Assembly (NCBI RefSeq): GCF_017876495.1
Contig: NZ_JAGIOB010000001.1
Location: 2,356,001-2,420,000 of the forward strand
Length of the DNA: 64,000 nt
DNA from: Microlunatus capsulatus
GTDB taxonomy: Bacteria; Actinomycetota; Actinomycetes; Propionibacteriales; Propionibacteriaceae
Reading direction: 5' to 3'
How positions within the stretch are numbered: position 1 is the stretch's first letter; every line of letters starts with the position of its first letter. Shown one piece after another: positions 63,654 through 64,000 of the stretch. The notes beneath the pieces were generated by a model, which saw only the letters and a list, made by a program, of their open reading frames with translations, was not told where the DNA came from and searched no databases. The position numbers were made by a program, and so were the translations under genes.

Positions 63654-64000
63654 GTGCCTGCCGAGACCGCCGTCAGCCGGGTCTGGCTGGACGAGGGCCA
63701 GGTCGACCCGTCGTGGTCGGCGCCGACCTCGCCGCCGCGCCGGCACCGCCTGCCCCCGGGGGCGGCGTGGGGGCTGGTCGCCGTCGGGCTGGTCGGGCTC
63801 GTGGTCCTGGTCTGGGTCCTCGGCGGCTTCGAGCGCCGCACCGACCTGCTCCGGCCCACGCCGGTGGGCACCCTGGTCAGCACCGGCCCCTACGAGCTGC
63901 GCTTCACCGGCGCGACCGCCCAGCAGCAGACCGCGTACGACGACACGGTCACCTGGCGGGTCACCGCCGTCGGCGAGGGCCGGACCACCGGGGACGAGAC
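63654..64000 (+). CDS. Unidentified membrane protein, 3' end beyond window
   Basis: 115 residues visible. A cytoplasmic N-terminus of about 34 residues (WLDEGQVDPSWSAPTSPPRRHRLPPG) leads to one membrane helix (AWGLVAVGLVGLVVLVWVLGGF). An extracytoplasmic region follows with LVSTGPYELRFTGATAQQQ and TVTWRVTAVGEG, suggestive of a beta-sandwich. Family not recognised. GTG 63654 is fixed by the TACACT box. It replaces recF/DUF721 as the gene upstream of gyrB. Confidence 0.7.
   Translation, partial: MPAETAVSRVWLDEGQVDPSWSAPTSPPRRHRLPPGAAWGLVAVGLVGLVVLVWVLGGFERRTDLLRPTPVGTLVSTGPYELRFTGATAQQQTAYDDTVTWRVTAVGEGRTTGDE

Overview
The window is chromosomal DNA from a very high-GC actinobacterium. Codon third positions are almost all G or C, GTG starts are common, and F420-dependent enzymes, DUF5318, DUF5997, DUF3566 and FemX-type genes are present. 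Family-level placement is uncertain; a Propionibacteriales-like organism is a guess. No insertion sequence, prophage or CRISPR array was seen. Several genes that normally sit beside actinobacterial oriC are here (gyrB, gyrA, DUF3566, tRNA-Ile, tRNA-Ala, gnd, DUF5318-ponA-GT87, FemX-racemase, dnaB). They are spread over about 55 kb with accessory blocks between them, so the window is probably origin-proximal but rearranged.

Layout from left to right. 0-8 kb: a truncated methionine aminopeptidase, a DUF429 gene behind a 42-bp tandem repeat, an L,D-transpeptidase lipoprotein, an MFS exporter, a 48-residue protein, an aldo/keto reductase, and a Baeyer-Villiger-type monooxygenase coupled to a short-chain dehydrogenase. 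8-13 kb: dnaB, a 526-bp spacer with DnaA boxes, then the copper operon csoR-copZ-copA. 12.8-24.1 kb: an ABM monooxygenase, a RibD-type reductase, then a Tad/Flp pilus operon on the minus strand. The operon runs flp, two TadE-like genes, a TadG-like gene, cpaB, tadZ, tadA, tadB, tadC. It is followed by a large membrane protein with LysM, winged-helix and BTAD domains, and preceded by a sigma-factor-like gene.

24-42 kb: two urate-pathway genes, FemX and an alanine racemase-like gene, a tyrosine phosphatase, and an operon of DUF5318, a class A penicillin-binding protein and two membrane glycosyltransferases. Then come tRNA-Ala, a processive GT2 synthase with a small partner, a sugar-acid operon (kinase, mannonate dehydratase, idonate dehydrogenase) divergent from gnd, and DUF5997 divergent from a LysR-type ligand-binding protein. 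42-56 kb: a renalase-like oxidase, flavin/F420 proteins, a previously invisible 44-residue gene, a histidine kinase/response regulator pair beside a MacB-like ABC exporter, a GT4 / alpha-alpha barrel / GH130 glycan cluster, an F420 oxidoreductase, DUF3072, topoisomerase IB and a serine hydrolase. 56.5-64 kb: tRNA-Ile, DUF3566, gyrA and gyrB, all minus strand, with an unidentified membrane protein starting divergently and running off the end.

The most interesting candidate system is the pilus locus. The LysM-wHTH-BTAD protein is predicted to hold its LysM domains outside and a SARP-like DNA-binding unit inside. Its own promoter carries an exact 12-bp direct repeat at 20-bp spacing. The same core (GTGTTG/CAACAC) occurs four times at 12/21/21-bp spacing before the sigma-like gene at the other end of the locus. 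This looks like a membrane-tethered wall-sensing regulator with its operators. A second window-wide signal is a recurrent TANNNT box 6-7 bp before an ATG or GTG, which marks leaderless transcripts and fixes many start codons.
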